A DNA stretch of 22,735 nt from an uncultured Prevotella sp. (GTDB lineage Bacteria > Bacteroidota > Bacteroidia > Bacteroidales > Bacteroidaceae). Below, piece by piece: positions 15,734 through 22,735 of the stretch. Numbering within the stretch: position 1 is the stretch's first letter; every line of letters begins with the position of its first letter. The notes below the pieces were generated by a model. That model searched no databases and had not been told where the DNA came from. It worked only from the letters and a program-made list of their open reading frames with translations. The DNA lies in assembly GCA_934219025.1 (NCBI GenBank), contig CAKQDG010000030.1, positions 1 through 22,735 on the forward strand. The letters run 5' to 3'. Both the position numbers and the translations under genes were made by a program.

Positions 15734-18700
15734 AGCATTACCAAAGGTATCACTGTGGAAAGGGCTTTTTCTGTTCCCACATGTGTCGTTTCCTTTATAA
15801 TATTACCTCTGTCGTCATATCCTAATTCCGTGACATCCACAAACTCATCCGGGTCATCGTGGTGTTTTGTCCTTGTTTTAATATTGAGAGGGAACCAACT
15901 TCCTCCTTTTTTTTCATAGTCTCCATATTCCACACATGAATACGAACCGTCATTGAAACTGGTAATAGACTTTTGTAACATTCCATTGCAGACATCATGT
16001 TCATTTGTATTTTCGGTAACGTTACCATCAAAATCTGATACGACAGATTTTGATGGATAAGAAAAGAATGATTTACCGCCTTTGTCATGTATTGAGAAAT
16101 GCACTTTGCTTACAGTTTCTTCACTCCCATTTTTTGTAACGGCAACCATATCCAACGGCAGCATTGAATTTTTGTCCCATTCTGTAACCTCAACACTTGA
16201 TGACATGTCAAGTGTTTCATTGGTAGACATAAATAGACCTACTCCAAGCAGCCCCCGCCCCTGTAAATGCATCTTCATTCCACCATAGTTATAGTTTATA
16301 CGATTGCGACCTGCTACTCCATTGGTTTGTGTTACACTGGAAACGGCACAAAATGGCGGAAGTATATCAACAACAGGAAAGACCGCTCCCTCTGTCGGTG
16401 TATAAATACCTCCTGTTGCCATCGAAGCATATTCGATGTCCTTACGGTTACCAAAAGCGTCTACAACACTTTTCAGCTTACCTGTTCCTGAAACAAAACC
16501 ATTTGTATACGTGTAGAAATTTGCTCCTTCAGAATTCTCTGTCAATAAGCAATTTCCGTAGTTCAATATCTCCGCTACACCGTCACCATTAAAATCGCCA
16601 ACTGCACAACGACCTGCAAGAGCATTCTCTTTGTTTTTGGAAAAACCTTTTCCTACGAGAGAGAACTTGCCTTTTGAAGATTGTAGCCAAAGTGCATGTG
16701 CACCATCTTTGTTTCCAAAGACAATAACGACATCACTAATACCATCTCCATTAATGTCACAGACAATCATTTGACTATAATCTTTATTCAGCTTTTTATC
16801 TATACCATCAATCTGTTGCCCGGAACCGGTGGTGAACTTACCTCTTCCGTCTCCGCTTGCAACAAGAAACATCCCTCCGTTGCACGACAAGAGATCCGGG
16901 ACACCGTCACCGTTGAAGTCCCCTGTTTCCATAAGGTCTGATTCTTTTATTGCCGTACCCGAAACGCTTTTCCATTGTGATGGATTTCCGCCACAAGAAT
17001 TAAGCAGAAGTTTATAACCTTTTGAAGTTACAACCATAATGTCTGCCGTACCGTTTTGGTCAAAATCAGAAACGAACAGCCGACATGGTTCACTATCAAG
17101 TTCAAGTTCAAAACGACAGGTGTCAGACATGCCGTCTTTTGGTGGGTATCGAACTAATGTGCAACCATATTTGTTATTTCTGCCTAATTTCTCGAGTACA
17201 ATAATTTCATCATTTCCGTCACCGTCAAAATCGGCACTTGAACAAAGAGGAACTTCCGTATGCCGTGCCAACAGTTGAATTTGCGGATTTAGTTCATAGC
17301 TATTATTTAAGCCATTGAGACTGCCTTTAAGCAGATGAAGATACATCATGTCAGAATTACCTGTCGTATTTAATTCCGGCAAAATTATATCTGCAAATCT
17401 TCCCCTTCCTGACGATACTGCAAGTATACCACCTTTCAGCGCATTTGTATTGTATCCTATATCAATAGATGCTTTTTCTACGTAACTTACATGTCCATTT
17501 CCGTCAGACGTAGAAAGGTATGGGATACAATATACTGCCGGGGACTTTGCAAAATTTCCACCAAGCATAGTTTGTCGTTCAGAAGGTGCAATTTCTATTA
17601 TATCGGATATACCGTCACCATTCACATCTGCCGAAACAAAAATTTGTCTAAGTTTATCGCCCAGAACGCGCCCTGACGATAATTCTACTCTGTGCGTCTG
17701 TTGGTTATTGTCCGCAAAATACCAATCTGTCGAAAGAGCTTCAACACGACTGTCAAAATGTCCTCCCGTACCGCTCACATATATTTTATCTAAAAAACTT
17801 TTCTTAGATACAGGATCGCAGACATAATTAAATTCATATTTTCGGAATATACTGTCACCGGCAAACGAAACTATGTCATGCAACCGTATTGCCATTTCTC
17901 CTTTGGAGCCAAATACATTTACCAAACAAACATCAGGTCGATATTCATAATGGAAATTAACAGTGTTACATACAAAAGACAAATGATGATTGTTTGTTCC
18001 ATAAGTTATGCTTATCGGATAAAAGAAAGCGCCATTATTGCCATAATCATATATAATATTGTTGGAATTGGCATCAACAGATTCACTGACATACCATGAA
18101 TATATTATCAAAGAACCGTCTGCACCATTTACAGTCTGACAGGAATTTCCTCTATTACCATAGAACAATGTCGTACCATCATGCATTTGAACATCAAACC
18201 ATTGACCATTTCCATGGCACGTGACATTTAGATATGGATTGTTTTCTGGTACATATATAGAGCCATCACACAATGGCTTTCCACTAACTAACAATAAACG
18301 TGTACCGTCAAGATACAAGGCATCATCTACCATACCACTTATTCCGTACATTTTTCCGTCATGCCATATATCACGAGAACCACGTGTAATGGACGAGAAC
18401 CCTCCCAAATTGCAACCTGCCCCAATTAATCCATTACCTGTTTGACTATTATAGGCAACACTTAAAGACGGCACCATTTTGCCGATACCATTTGGAACTT
18501 CTACAGGAAAAGAAAATACTGCTGACCCAATATGACTTACATCGAAATTAATCGGAAAATTTTTGACTGGATTTTTTTTTGCAGTTTCAAGATACGGTTT
18601 CTCTGTGTACAAGCAAAAATCATCATGAACCCAAACCTTTTCAGGATTCTTGAACGTAGGATCCAAAGGTTCCGGTATCGGGATGTCAGGTTTGTCTGGA

Positions 18701-18849
18701 TAAGTTTCTCCTGTATTCAAAAATTTTTCTATGATAGTAACGCTGTCATGAGAAAAAAAATTTTCATTGATACATTTTGCTTTTCCACAGCAAGGTAACA
18801 AACTCAACAATAAAGTAATGTATATATATAGGAAGAGAGATTTTTCCAT
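15730..18849 (-). CDS. SpvB/FG-GAP (TcdB-like) N-terminal half of a split Rhs-type toxin
   Basis: This 1,039-residue ORF starts with a signal peptide (MEKSLFLYIYITLLLSLLPC), possibly of a lipoprotein with an unusual lipobox at C20 or C21. Next comes an SpvB domain (about 104-330) with GSAVFSFPVEVPNGIGKMVP, YNSQTGNGLIGAGCNLGG and LYLDGTRLLLVSG. A propeller follows (~395-760) of at least six FG-GAP/VCBS calcium-binding repeats, DxNGDGxxD-type, such as DVNGDGISD, DFDGDGNDE, DFNGDGVPD and DINGDGISD. A TcdB-middle-like region with AFGNRKDIEY and LQGRGLLGVG precedes the first YD units. The reading frame ends STVIPLVML, abruptly in the middle of a YD unit, where the next ORF takes over in another frame. 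It starts 22 bp after the small T9SS-domain gene and heads the Rhs-immunity transcript. Expected location is the cell envelope or outside. Confidence 0.87.
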   Translation of the reverse strand: MEKSLFLYIYITLLLSLLPCCGKAKCINENFFSHDSVTIIEKFLNTGETYPDKPDIPIPEPLDPTFKNPEKVWVHDDFCLYTEKPYLETAKKNPVKNFPINFDVSHIGSAVFSFPVEVPNGIGKMVPSLSVAYNSQTGNGLIGAGCNLGGFSSITRGSRDIWHDGKMYGISGMVDDALYLDGTRLLLVSGKPLCDGSIYVPENNPYLNVTCHGNGQWFDVQMHDGTTLFYGNRGNSCQTVNGADGSLIIYSWYVSESVDANSNNIIYDYGNNGAFFYPISITYGTNNHHLSFVCNTVNFHYEYRPDVCLVNVFGSKGEMAIRLHDIVSFAGDSIFRKYEFNYVCDPVSKKSFLDKIYVSGTGGHFDSRVEALSTDWYFADNNQQTHRVELSSGRVLGDKLRQIFVSADVNGDGISDIIEIAPSERQTMLGGNFAKSPAVYCIPYLSTSDGNGHVSYVEKASIDIGYNTNALKGGILAVSSGRGRFADIILPELNTTGNSDMMYLHLLKGSLNGLNNSYELNPQIQLLARHTEVPLCSSADFDGDGNDEIIVLEKLGRNNKYGCTLVRYPPKDGMSDTCRFELELDSEPCRLFVSDFDQNGTADIMVVTSKGYKLLLNSCGGNPSQWKSVSGTAIKESDLMETGDFNGDGVPDLLSCNGGMFLVASGDGRGKFTTGSGQQIDGIDKKLNKDYSQMIVCDINGDGISDVVIVFGNKDGAHALWLQSSKGKFSLVGKGFSKNKENALAGRCAVGDFNGDGVAEILNYGNCLLTENSEGANFYTYTNGFVSGTGKLKSVVDAFGNRKDIEYASMATGGIYTPTEGAVFPVVDILPPFCAVSSVTQTNGVAGRNRINYNYGGMKMHLQGRGLLGVGLFMSTNETLDMSSSVEVTEWDKNSMLPLDMVAVTKNGSEETVSKVHFSIHDKGGKSFFSYPSKSVVSDFDGNVTENTNEHDVCNGMLQKSITSFNDGSYSCVEYGDYEKKGGSWFPLNIKTRTKHHDDPDEFVDVTELGYDDRGNIIKETTHVGTEKALSTVIPLVML

Positions 18850-18871
18850 ATTTTTTTATAATAAAATTACA

Positions 18872-19290
18872 TTAATGTTTCTTTATGATTCTCTTTGAAA
18901 AAAAATTTTTATTTCGCCCGACACTTACAATATACACGCCTTGAGGTAATTCATCCAAATATATCATTGCTTTATCTTTGTTTGCTTTTTTAGACATAAC
19001 ATGTGTTCCATCGAAGAAATAAACATTTATGTAATAGGCTCCATCGCATACAAAATTAGAGATATTGACTATGACAAGATCTGATTCTTCTGAATAGTTT
19101 ATGCTGGCATTATCATCACATTCTTTTATTAAATACTGAGATTTTTGCCTGTTACTATTTTTTGTATTGAGTCGTGTTCTCAATATACGATTTCCTGCAT
19201 TATCATAACCATATCTAATGGTAGATTGTGATAGAGTTGTGTATTAGGGAACAGAATAATTGAAACCGTAAGAAAGATTTTATTCATCAT
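18872..19290 (-). pseudogene. Small T9SS type A sorting-domain protein with one YD motif, frameshifted near the signal peptide
   Basis: Two frames together give one plausible protein. From ATG 19290 the first frame encodes a signal peptide, MMNKIFLTVSIILFP, but then runs out of sense. A frame shifted by one base is open from about 19243 and reads TTLSQSTIRYGYDNAGNRILRTRL, a clean YD motif, then continues to the stop at 18872-18874. The end (AMIYLDELPQGVYIVSVGR...KRIIKKH) is a T9SS type A sorting domain. A single missing base between about 19183 and 19246 explains the break. If repaired, the protein would be about 138 residues: signal peptide, one YD unit at the mature N-terminus, then the sorting domain. 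It leads the Rhs operon, 22 bp upstream of the SpvB gene. A start at TTG 19183 would give an unlikely signal-less protein. Confidence 0.7.
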
Positions 19291-19341
19291 GATAGTTCGA
19301 CATTAAGAAAAATGATTTGTTAGTAATTTAAATATCGTTTG

Positions 19342-19349
19342 CAAATATA
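19342..19349 (-). promoter_or_regulatory. Putative -7 box of the Rhs operon (TATATTTG)
   Basis: TATATTTG on the minus strand matches the consensus and is identical to the ppdK box. It lies 52 bp upstream of the ATG at 19290. The surrounding DNA is very AT-rich and no well-spaced -33 TTG is present, so this is tentative. Confidence 0.4.
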
Positions 19350-19486
19350 TATATAATATTTAGTATTTCAGATAACGTATTGGACTTTTTAATAAGAGTT
19401 GTAACAAAAAAAATAAAGTTCATAACAATGTGATATTATAACTTTATTAAAGTTTCTGATTTATATTCTATCGCCCTATATTCCAG

Positions 19487-19658
19487 TTTAGCCCCCGAAA
19501 AAACGCGGTACCAAAACAAGAAAGCGTTTTGATACCGTGAGTGCAGCATAGCTATACCAACGGTATAATACCGCTATACAGGAAGTGCAGCGGTGCTTCA
19601 CAAGGAAGAAGCAAGACTTTGCTTGAATTTACCGGGTTTTCAGCTCGTTTGGGCTAAA
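19487..19658. ncRNA. Candidate multi-stem structured RNA or foldback element
   Basis: An 8-bp closing stem TTTAGCCC (19487-19494)/GGGCTAAA (19651-19658) continues inward, after a 6-nt bulge, with AAACG (19501-19505)/CGTTT (19646-19650). Inside lie three further hairpins. The first is CGGTACCAAAAC (19506-19517) with GTTTTGATACCG (19526-19537), 11 of 12 pairs. The second is ATAGCTATACC (19548-19558) with GGTATA and GCTAT (19562-19577). The third is CGGT (19591-19594)/ACCG (19631-19634) enclosing AAGCAA/TTGCTT (19609-19614, 19619-19624). AGTGCAGC occurs before and after the second hairpin. The 12-mer ATAACTTTATTA flanks the region at 19438-19449 and 19671-19682. No ORF covers it and I do not recognise a known RNA family. 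Strand, transcription and function are unknown. Confidence 0.4.
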
Positions 19659-19686
19659 TCCGAAACTTAAATAACTTTATTATATA

Positions 19687-19731
19687 ATATGGAGCTATAA
19701 GTCCAATCAAAGGGGATTTATAGCTCCATAT
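19687..19731 (-). terminator. Palindromic hairpin downstream of the porin gene
   Basis: ATATGGAGCTATAA (19687-19700) and TTATAGCTCCATAT (19718-19731) form a perfect 14-bp stem with a 17-nt loop, five bases past the porin stop codon and followed on the minus strand by AT-rich sequence. It is the second copy of the palindrome found after uvrA, in opposite orientation. Confidence 0.75.
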
Positions 19732-19736
19732 ATTAT

Positions 19737-20777
19737 TTAGAATCTCGTCATCACTTCAAGCACGATCTTGTCTTTCTCTGAAGGTTTGGCGATACCGTTC
19801 TTTCCATAGAAATATTTCTCGTAGTTTAGGCGGATATCCGAGATGAAAGGCTTGGCAAGACTGAACGTCACGCCACCGGTAATGCGCGACCGCTTATAGT
19901 CGGTAAGTTTCAGCGAACCGTCTTCGTTAAGTGAACCGTCGCTGTGGTCGGTCATGAAATCATAACGCACAAGCGGAGAAATCTTCTTCACGAGGAAATT
20001 CTTGTTACTTAGAGCAAAGTCGTAATTCACGAAACCATCGAACGAATGTACCGCCTTGAATTTATCATGCGAGTAATGCTTGTAAAGATACTCAGCCTCA
20101 ACGTGCCAACCATACTTATGCCAGTACATGCCGGCATCATACATCATTATGTCGTTCTGGTTCGGACTTATCTTCTGGGCACTGAGCGTAAGGTTGAAAC
20201 CCTCAGGGAAGAAAAGTTGTGCCTTGGCAGAGAAGTTCACCTTTTTTGTCCAATAATCCTTCTGATTGGTGAGTCCCGAGCCGTTAAACAGTCCCGCCTC
20301 AAGCACTATCGGCAAACCAGCATTAAAGCTATAGCCAACTGTTGCACCTACGTCACGGACATTGCCCACCTGCTTGGCAATAAACGAGCGGTTGGCAAAA
20401 TACTGCTGATGCGGCGAGCGATGAGCGTCGATAGTAAACGGCACACGCATCTGACCGATAGTGAACGAGAGACCCGAAACCGGTTTGATTCGTGTGAAGG
20501 CATCAAGCATCTTTATCTGTCCCTCGTCGCAGAGGTCAATTTCCGCTTTGTATTCCACAGCCTTCGCCACACGTCCAGAAACGCTCAGTCGGGCATTTCT
20601 CACTTCAAATCTCCCCTCCCCTTCGGTTTGAAATTCATACTTCCCCCTCACCGTTCCGTGGATTTCCGGTATAAGGTCTACTTTTTCATTATCTTCACCG
20701 GAAGTCTGTGCCAATACCGGAAACGCCGTTGCACACATCATAGCTAATGCCAGTGTTCTACTCTTCTTAAAAGCCAT
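19737..20777 (-). CDS. Outer-membrane porin, OprO/OprP-like (PF07396-type)
   Basis: The 346-residue protein has a signal peptide (MAFKKSRTLALAMMCATAFPVLAQ, cleavage near residue 24) and an all-beta body ending in an aromatic residue (VMTRF), as for an outer-membrane barrel. Family-like segments are IHGTVRGKYEF, RFEVRNARLSVSGRVAKAVEYKAEIDL, LDAFTRIKPVSGLSFTIGQMRVPFTID (the OprP-type strand with its QxRVPF motif), and VGYSFNAGLPIVLEAGLFNGSG. OprP homologues take up phosphate or polyphosphate; in Bacteroidetes the substrate is usually undefined. The gene is single: its promoter lies just upstream and a strong hairpin directly follows the stop. The AraC-type regulator gene upstream runs in the same direction, 102 bp away. 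Porin assignment is firm, ion selectivity is not. Confidence 0.88.
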   Translation of the reverse strand: MAFKKSRTLALAMMCATAFPVLAQTSGEDNEKVDLIPEIHGTVRGKYEFQTEGEGRFEVRNARLSVSGRVAKAVEYKAEIDLCDEGQIKMLDAFTRIKPVSGLSFTIGQMRVPFTIDAHRSPHQQYFANRSFIAKQVGNVRDVGATVGYSFNAGLPIVLEAGLFNGSGLTNQKDYWTKKVNFSAKAQLFFPEGFNLTLSAQKISPNQNDIMMYDAGMYWHKYGWHVEAEYLYKHYSHDKFKAVHSFDGFVNYDFALSNKNFLVKKISPLVRYDFMTDHSDGSLNEDGSLKLTDYKRSRITGGVTFSLAKPFISDIRLNYEKYFYGKNGIAKPSEKDKIVLEVMTRF

Positions 20778-20803
20778 AAATATTTTATCGTTAAATTATG
20801 GTG

Positions 20804-20811
20804 CAAAGGTA
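20804..20811 (-). promoter_or_regulatory. -7 box of the porin gene (TACCTTTG)
   Basis: TACCTTTG on the minus strand, 27 bp upstream of the porin ATG, matches TAnnTTTG. The nearest TTG upstream (20837-20839) is 25 bp away, longer than the usual 19-21 bp. Confidence 0.45.
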
Positions 20812-20879
20812 GATGCCGGATGTGAAGAATGTGTTACAACGGGATTACGATTCGGATATTTCATGATTCTTCCGGTATA

Positions 20880-22735
20880 TTATTCCGTTTCTGCACTTTC
20901 CCGTTCGTTTTTCTCCTTTCTGTATTCCGACGGCGACATGCCCGTATGCTTTTTAAAGCACTTTCCAAAATACTTTGGATCGGAGAAACCTACAGCATAC
21001 GCAATCTGCGAGAAAGTCATAGAACTCTCAATCACGAGATCTTCAGCCCTCTTCATGCGGATATGTCGAAGAAAATCATTCGGCGACATGTCGGCAATCT
21101 GCTTTAATCTAGCATAGAACGTGCTGCGCCCCATACTTAGAGCCACCGCCATATCGTCCACCTTCAGGTCAACATCTCCGATATGCTCCTCTATATAAGC
21201 CAGAAGCTTATCCATAAACACCTTGTCTTCGTCCACGATTTCCGGTTTTCTGAGCATATAGCGCACCTTCCCCGCATCAGCCTTCTCCGTGGCCTCCTCG
21301 GTTATCTCCTCCGCCCTCTTGCGCATATAAGTTCTGAAAGCAAAATAAGCAAGAGTTATCAAGAAGAGCCAGATGATGGTGCGCCCCCACCAACTCTCAA
21401 GGAAAGTAGGCTCAGCATAAATATTCAGTTCCTTGGCGTTGTCAATCCAAACACCGTCGCCGTTAGTACTTCTCACGCTAACAACATGCGAGCCTGCCGG
21501 AAAATTATTGAAAGACACGCTGTTGCTGCCCGGATGCACATAAACCCAGTCGCCGTCGTCTATTCTGTAAGCATACCTTATGCCGCAGTTTTCGCTCAGC
21601 GGAGAAACAGAGGAGTGCGAACTGTAGTCGAGCGCCGAGAAGAAGATAGAGAACGACCTATGGTCTACGTCAACCTTCAATTCTGGAACATTCAGTATCG
21701 GCTGTTCCATGTCTCTGTCCATATAGCGTATTGAAGTAAACACGATATTCGGAGCATAGCTGCTTCTGTCCATATTGCGCGGCAGGAACGTTATTGCTCC
21801 ACCCTCCGTAGCAATAACGATACGGTCGGTGGCGGAAGAATGAGCCGGCAAAGCCTCTGAGATGTTTACTCCCCCGATTTCGTCGGAGCCATATTCCTTC
21901 AGTCCGTTCTTGCTTATGCATGCTATGCTACTCTCTCCGATTACCCATATTCCTCCGCTGCGGTCAGCCACGAGACTCTGTATTGTCCCCGAAGCAAACG
22001 ACTGCATCTGATCGTTTCCGTCTTTGTCTTCCACAGGAATGAACCTAAGATTGTCCTGCAAAAGATTTCCGGCATCAACACATTGCAAACCGCCACCCAG
22101 AGTAACAACATACAGTTTTCCATCTGGAGCTACAAGTGTCTGCATCACCTCACTGCTATAGAGCGAATTATCATTTTTCGTATGTCGCGAAACATAGAAT
22201 CTGATACGGTCGGGGTATGTATAGCTATCGAGATACGTGAGCAGCCCCTGAGTGGTAGAAAGCAGTACCACTCCATTTTGCATTACTTCAATCCTCCTCA
22301 CCTTGTTGAACACGTCTCCTACGTAGCCTTTCAGCATATTGTTGCAGTTATAAAACTTCAAGTCCTTCAAATCACCTGAATACATGCTACCGGATGAAAT
22401 ATTCAGTCCGCCTTCAAACACCGCCACGAGTAGCCTGCCGTGAGTATCCTCCTTAATGTCATAAACATCGTTGCTGTTGAGCGTATAAGAATTCGTTTCG
22501 TCGTGCCTTAGCCTCACCACATTTCCGTTGTCAATACAATATACGCCCTCGCCCTTTGTTCCAATCCAGAGTCAGTGGCGCTTATCCTCATACAAGGAGT
22601 AGATGTGGTAAGAAAATGTTGATTTCTCCTTTTGCCACTTTCCCGAAGGGGTAAGATAGCCTATCAGATTACCTCCGGCAGAAAACTTCACCACGTTACC
22701 GTCTACCGTACCGAGAATAATATTTCCTTCATGGT
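20880..22735 (-). pseudogene. Membrane-bound regulator: two-component-type propeller, Y_Y_Y domain, one TM span, AraC HTH; internal stop, cut by window edge
   Basis: From 22735 the minus-strand frame reads HEGNIILGTVDGNVVKF to YSLYEDKRH, meets TGA (22572-22574), then continues in the same frame with LWIGTKGEGVYCIDNGNVVRL, a normal propeller repeat, to the stop at 20880. So one codon, probably CGA (Arg), became a stop. The part after it (546 residues from a GTG at 22520) holds propeller repeats, a Y_Y_Y domain (~300-365, with YAYRIDDGDWVY and FNNFPAGSHVVSVRSTN), one membrane span (~378-397), a ~40-residue linker and an AraC-family HTH (~438-540, DMAVALSMGRSTFYARLKQI, IAYAVGFSDPKYFGKCFKKHTGMSPSEYR). 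The histidine kinase and receiver domains of hybrid two-component systems are absent. It should sense a periplasmic ligand, often a glycan in this group, and act on DNA directly. The target is unknown; the porin gene downstream is a candidate. Confidence 0.75.

Noticed and set aside
15745..15800. Programmed -1 frameshifting at the SpvB/Rhs junction
   Set aside because: The A5 run is not set in a proper X XXY YYZ slippery heptamer in the SpvB frame, and no strong downstream hairpin was seen.
12864..18798. Many plus-strand frames of 60-174 codons across the Rhs region
   Set aside because: They are antisense to long YD-repeat and FG-GAP reading frames with strong motifs, and none has recognisable domains or promoters.

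Overview
The window looks like a chromosome segment of a Bacteroidales bacterium, most likely Prevotella/Segatella-like. Evidence: promoters of the Bacteroidetes type (TAnnTTTG at -7 with TTG/TTTG near -33), no clear Shine-Dalgarno sequences, type 9 secretion (T9SS) sorting domains, an OprO/P-type porin and a periplasmic-propeller/Y_Y_Y/AraC regulator. The genus is inferred.

Layout. 1-775 holds the start of ppdK (minus strand, cut by the window edge). 933-3696 holds a Wzx-like flippase and a divergent family 2 glycosyltransferase, both surface-glycan functions. 3743-5984 holds a HAD phosphatase and an RlmD/RumA-type rRNA methyltransferase. 6047-7140 is a small accessory patch: a HincII-family restriction endonuclease with no adjacent methyltransferase, its 5' end running into a ~300-bp imperfect inverted-repeat element that ends at a T10/G9 tract. 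7168-11698 holds a membrane-anchored LAS/M15-like peptidase candidate, a small T9SS type B secreted protein, and uvrA, which overlaps the latter by 4 bp.

11700-19740 is an AT-rich accessory island, all minus strand: a small T9SS type A sorting-domain protein with one YD motif (frameshifted), an SpvB/FG-GAP protein, an Rhs/YD-repeat protein with a polymorphic C-terminal tip rich in glycine zippers, a small multi-membrane-span protein in the immunity-gene position, and a decayed fragment of a second tip. The SpvB and Rhs reading frames look like one ~2,120-residue protein split by a 1-nt deletion. Near-identical ~45-nt palindromes lie on both sides of the island in opposite orientation, and a multi-stem, possibly RNA-forming structure sits at its upstream end.

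19737-22735 holds an outer-membrane porin and a membrane-bound AraC-family regulator without kinase or receiver domains. The regulator carries one in-frame stop in its propeller and runs off the right edge.

The best candidate for an undescribed system is the Rhs tip plus its membrane-protein neighbour: a putative membrane-targeting toxin with its immunity protein. The HincII-like gene with a displaced start, no nearby methyltransferase and a substitution at the residue matching HincII Gln138 is a second strong candidate. Several genes carry single-base lesions, so true decay has to be separated from assembly error.
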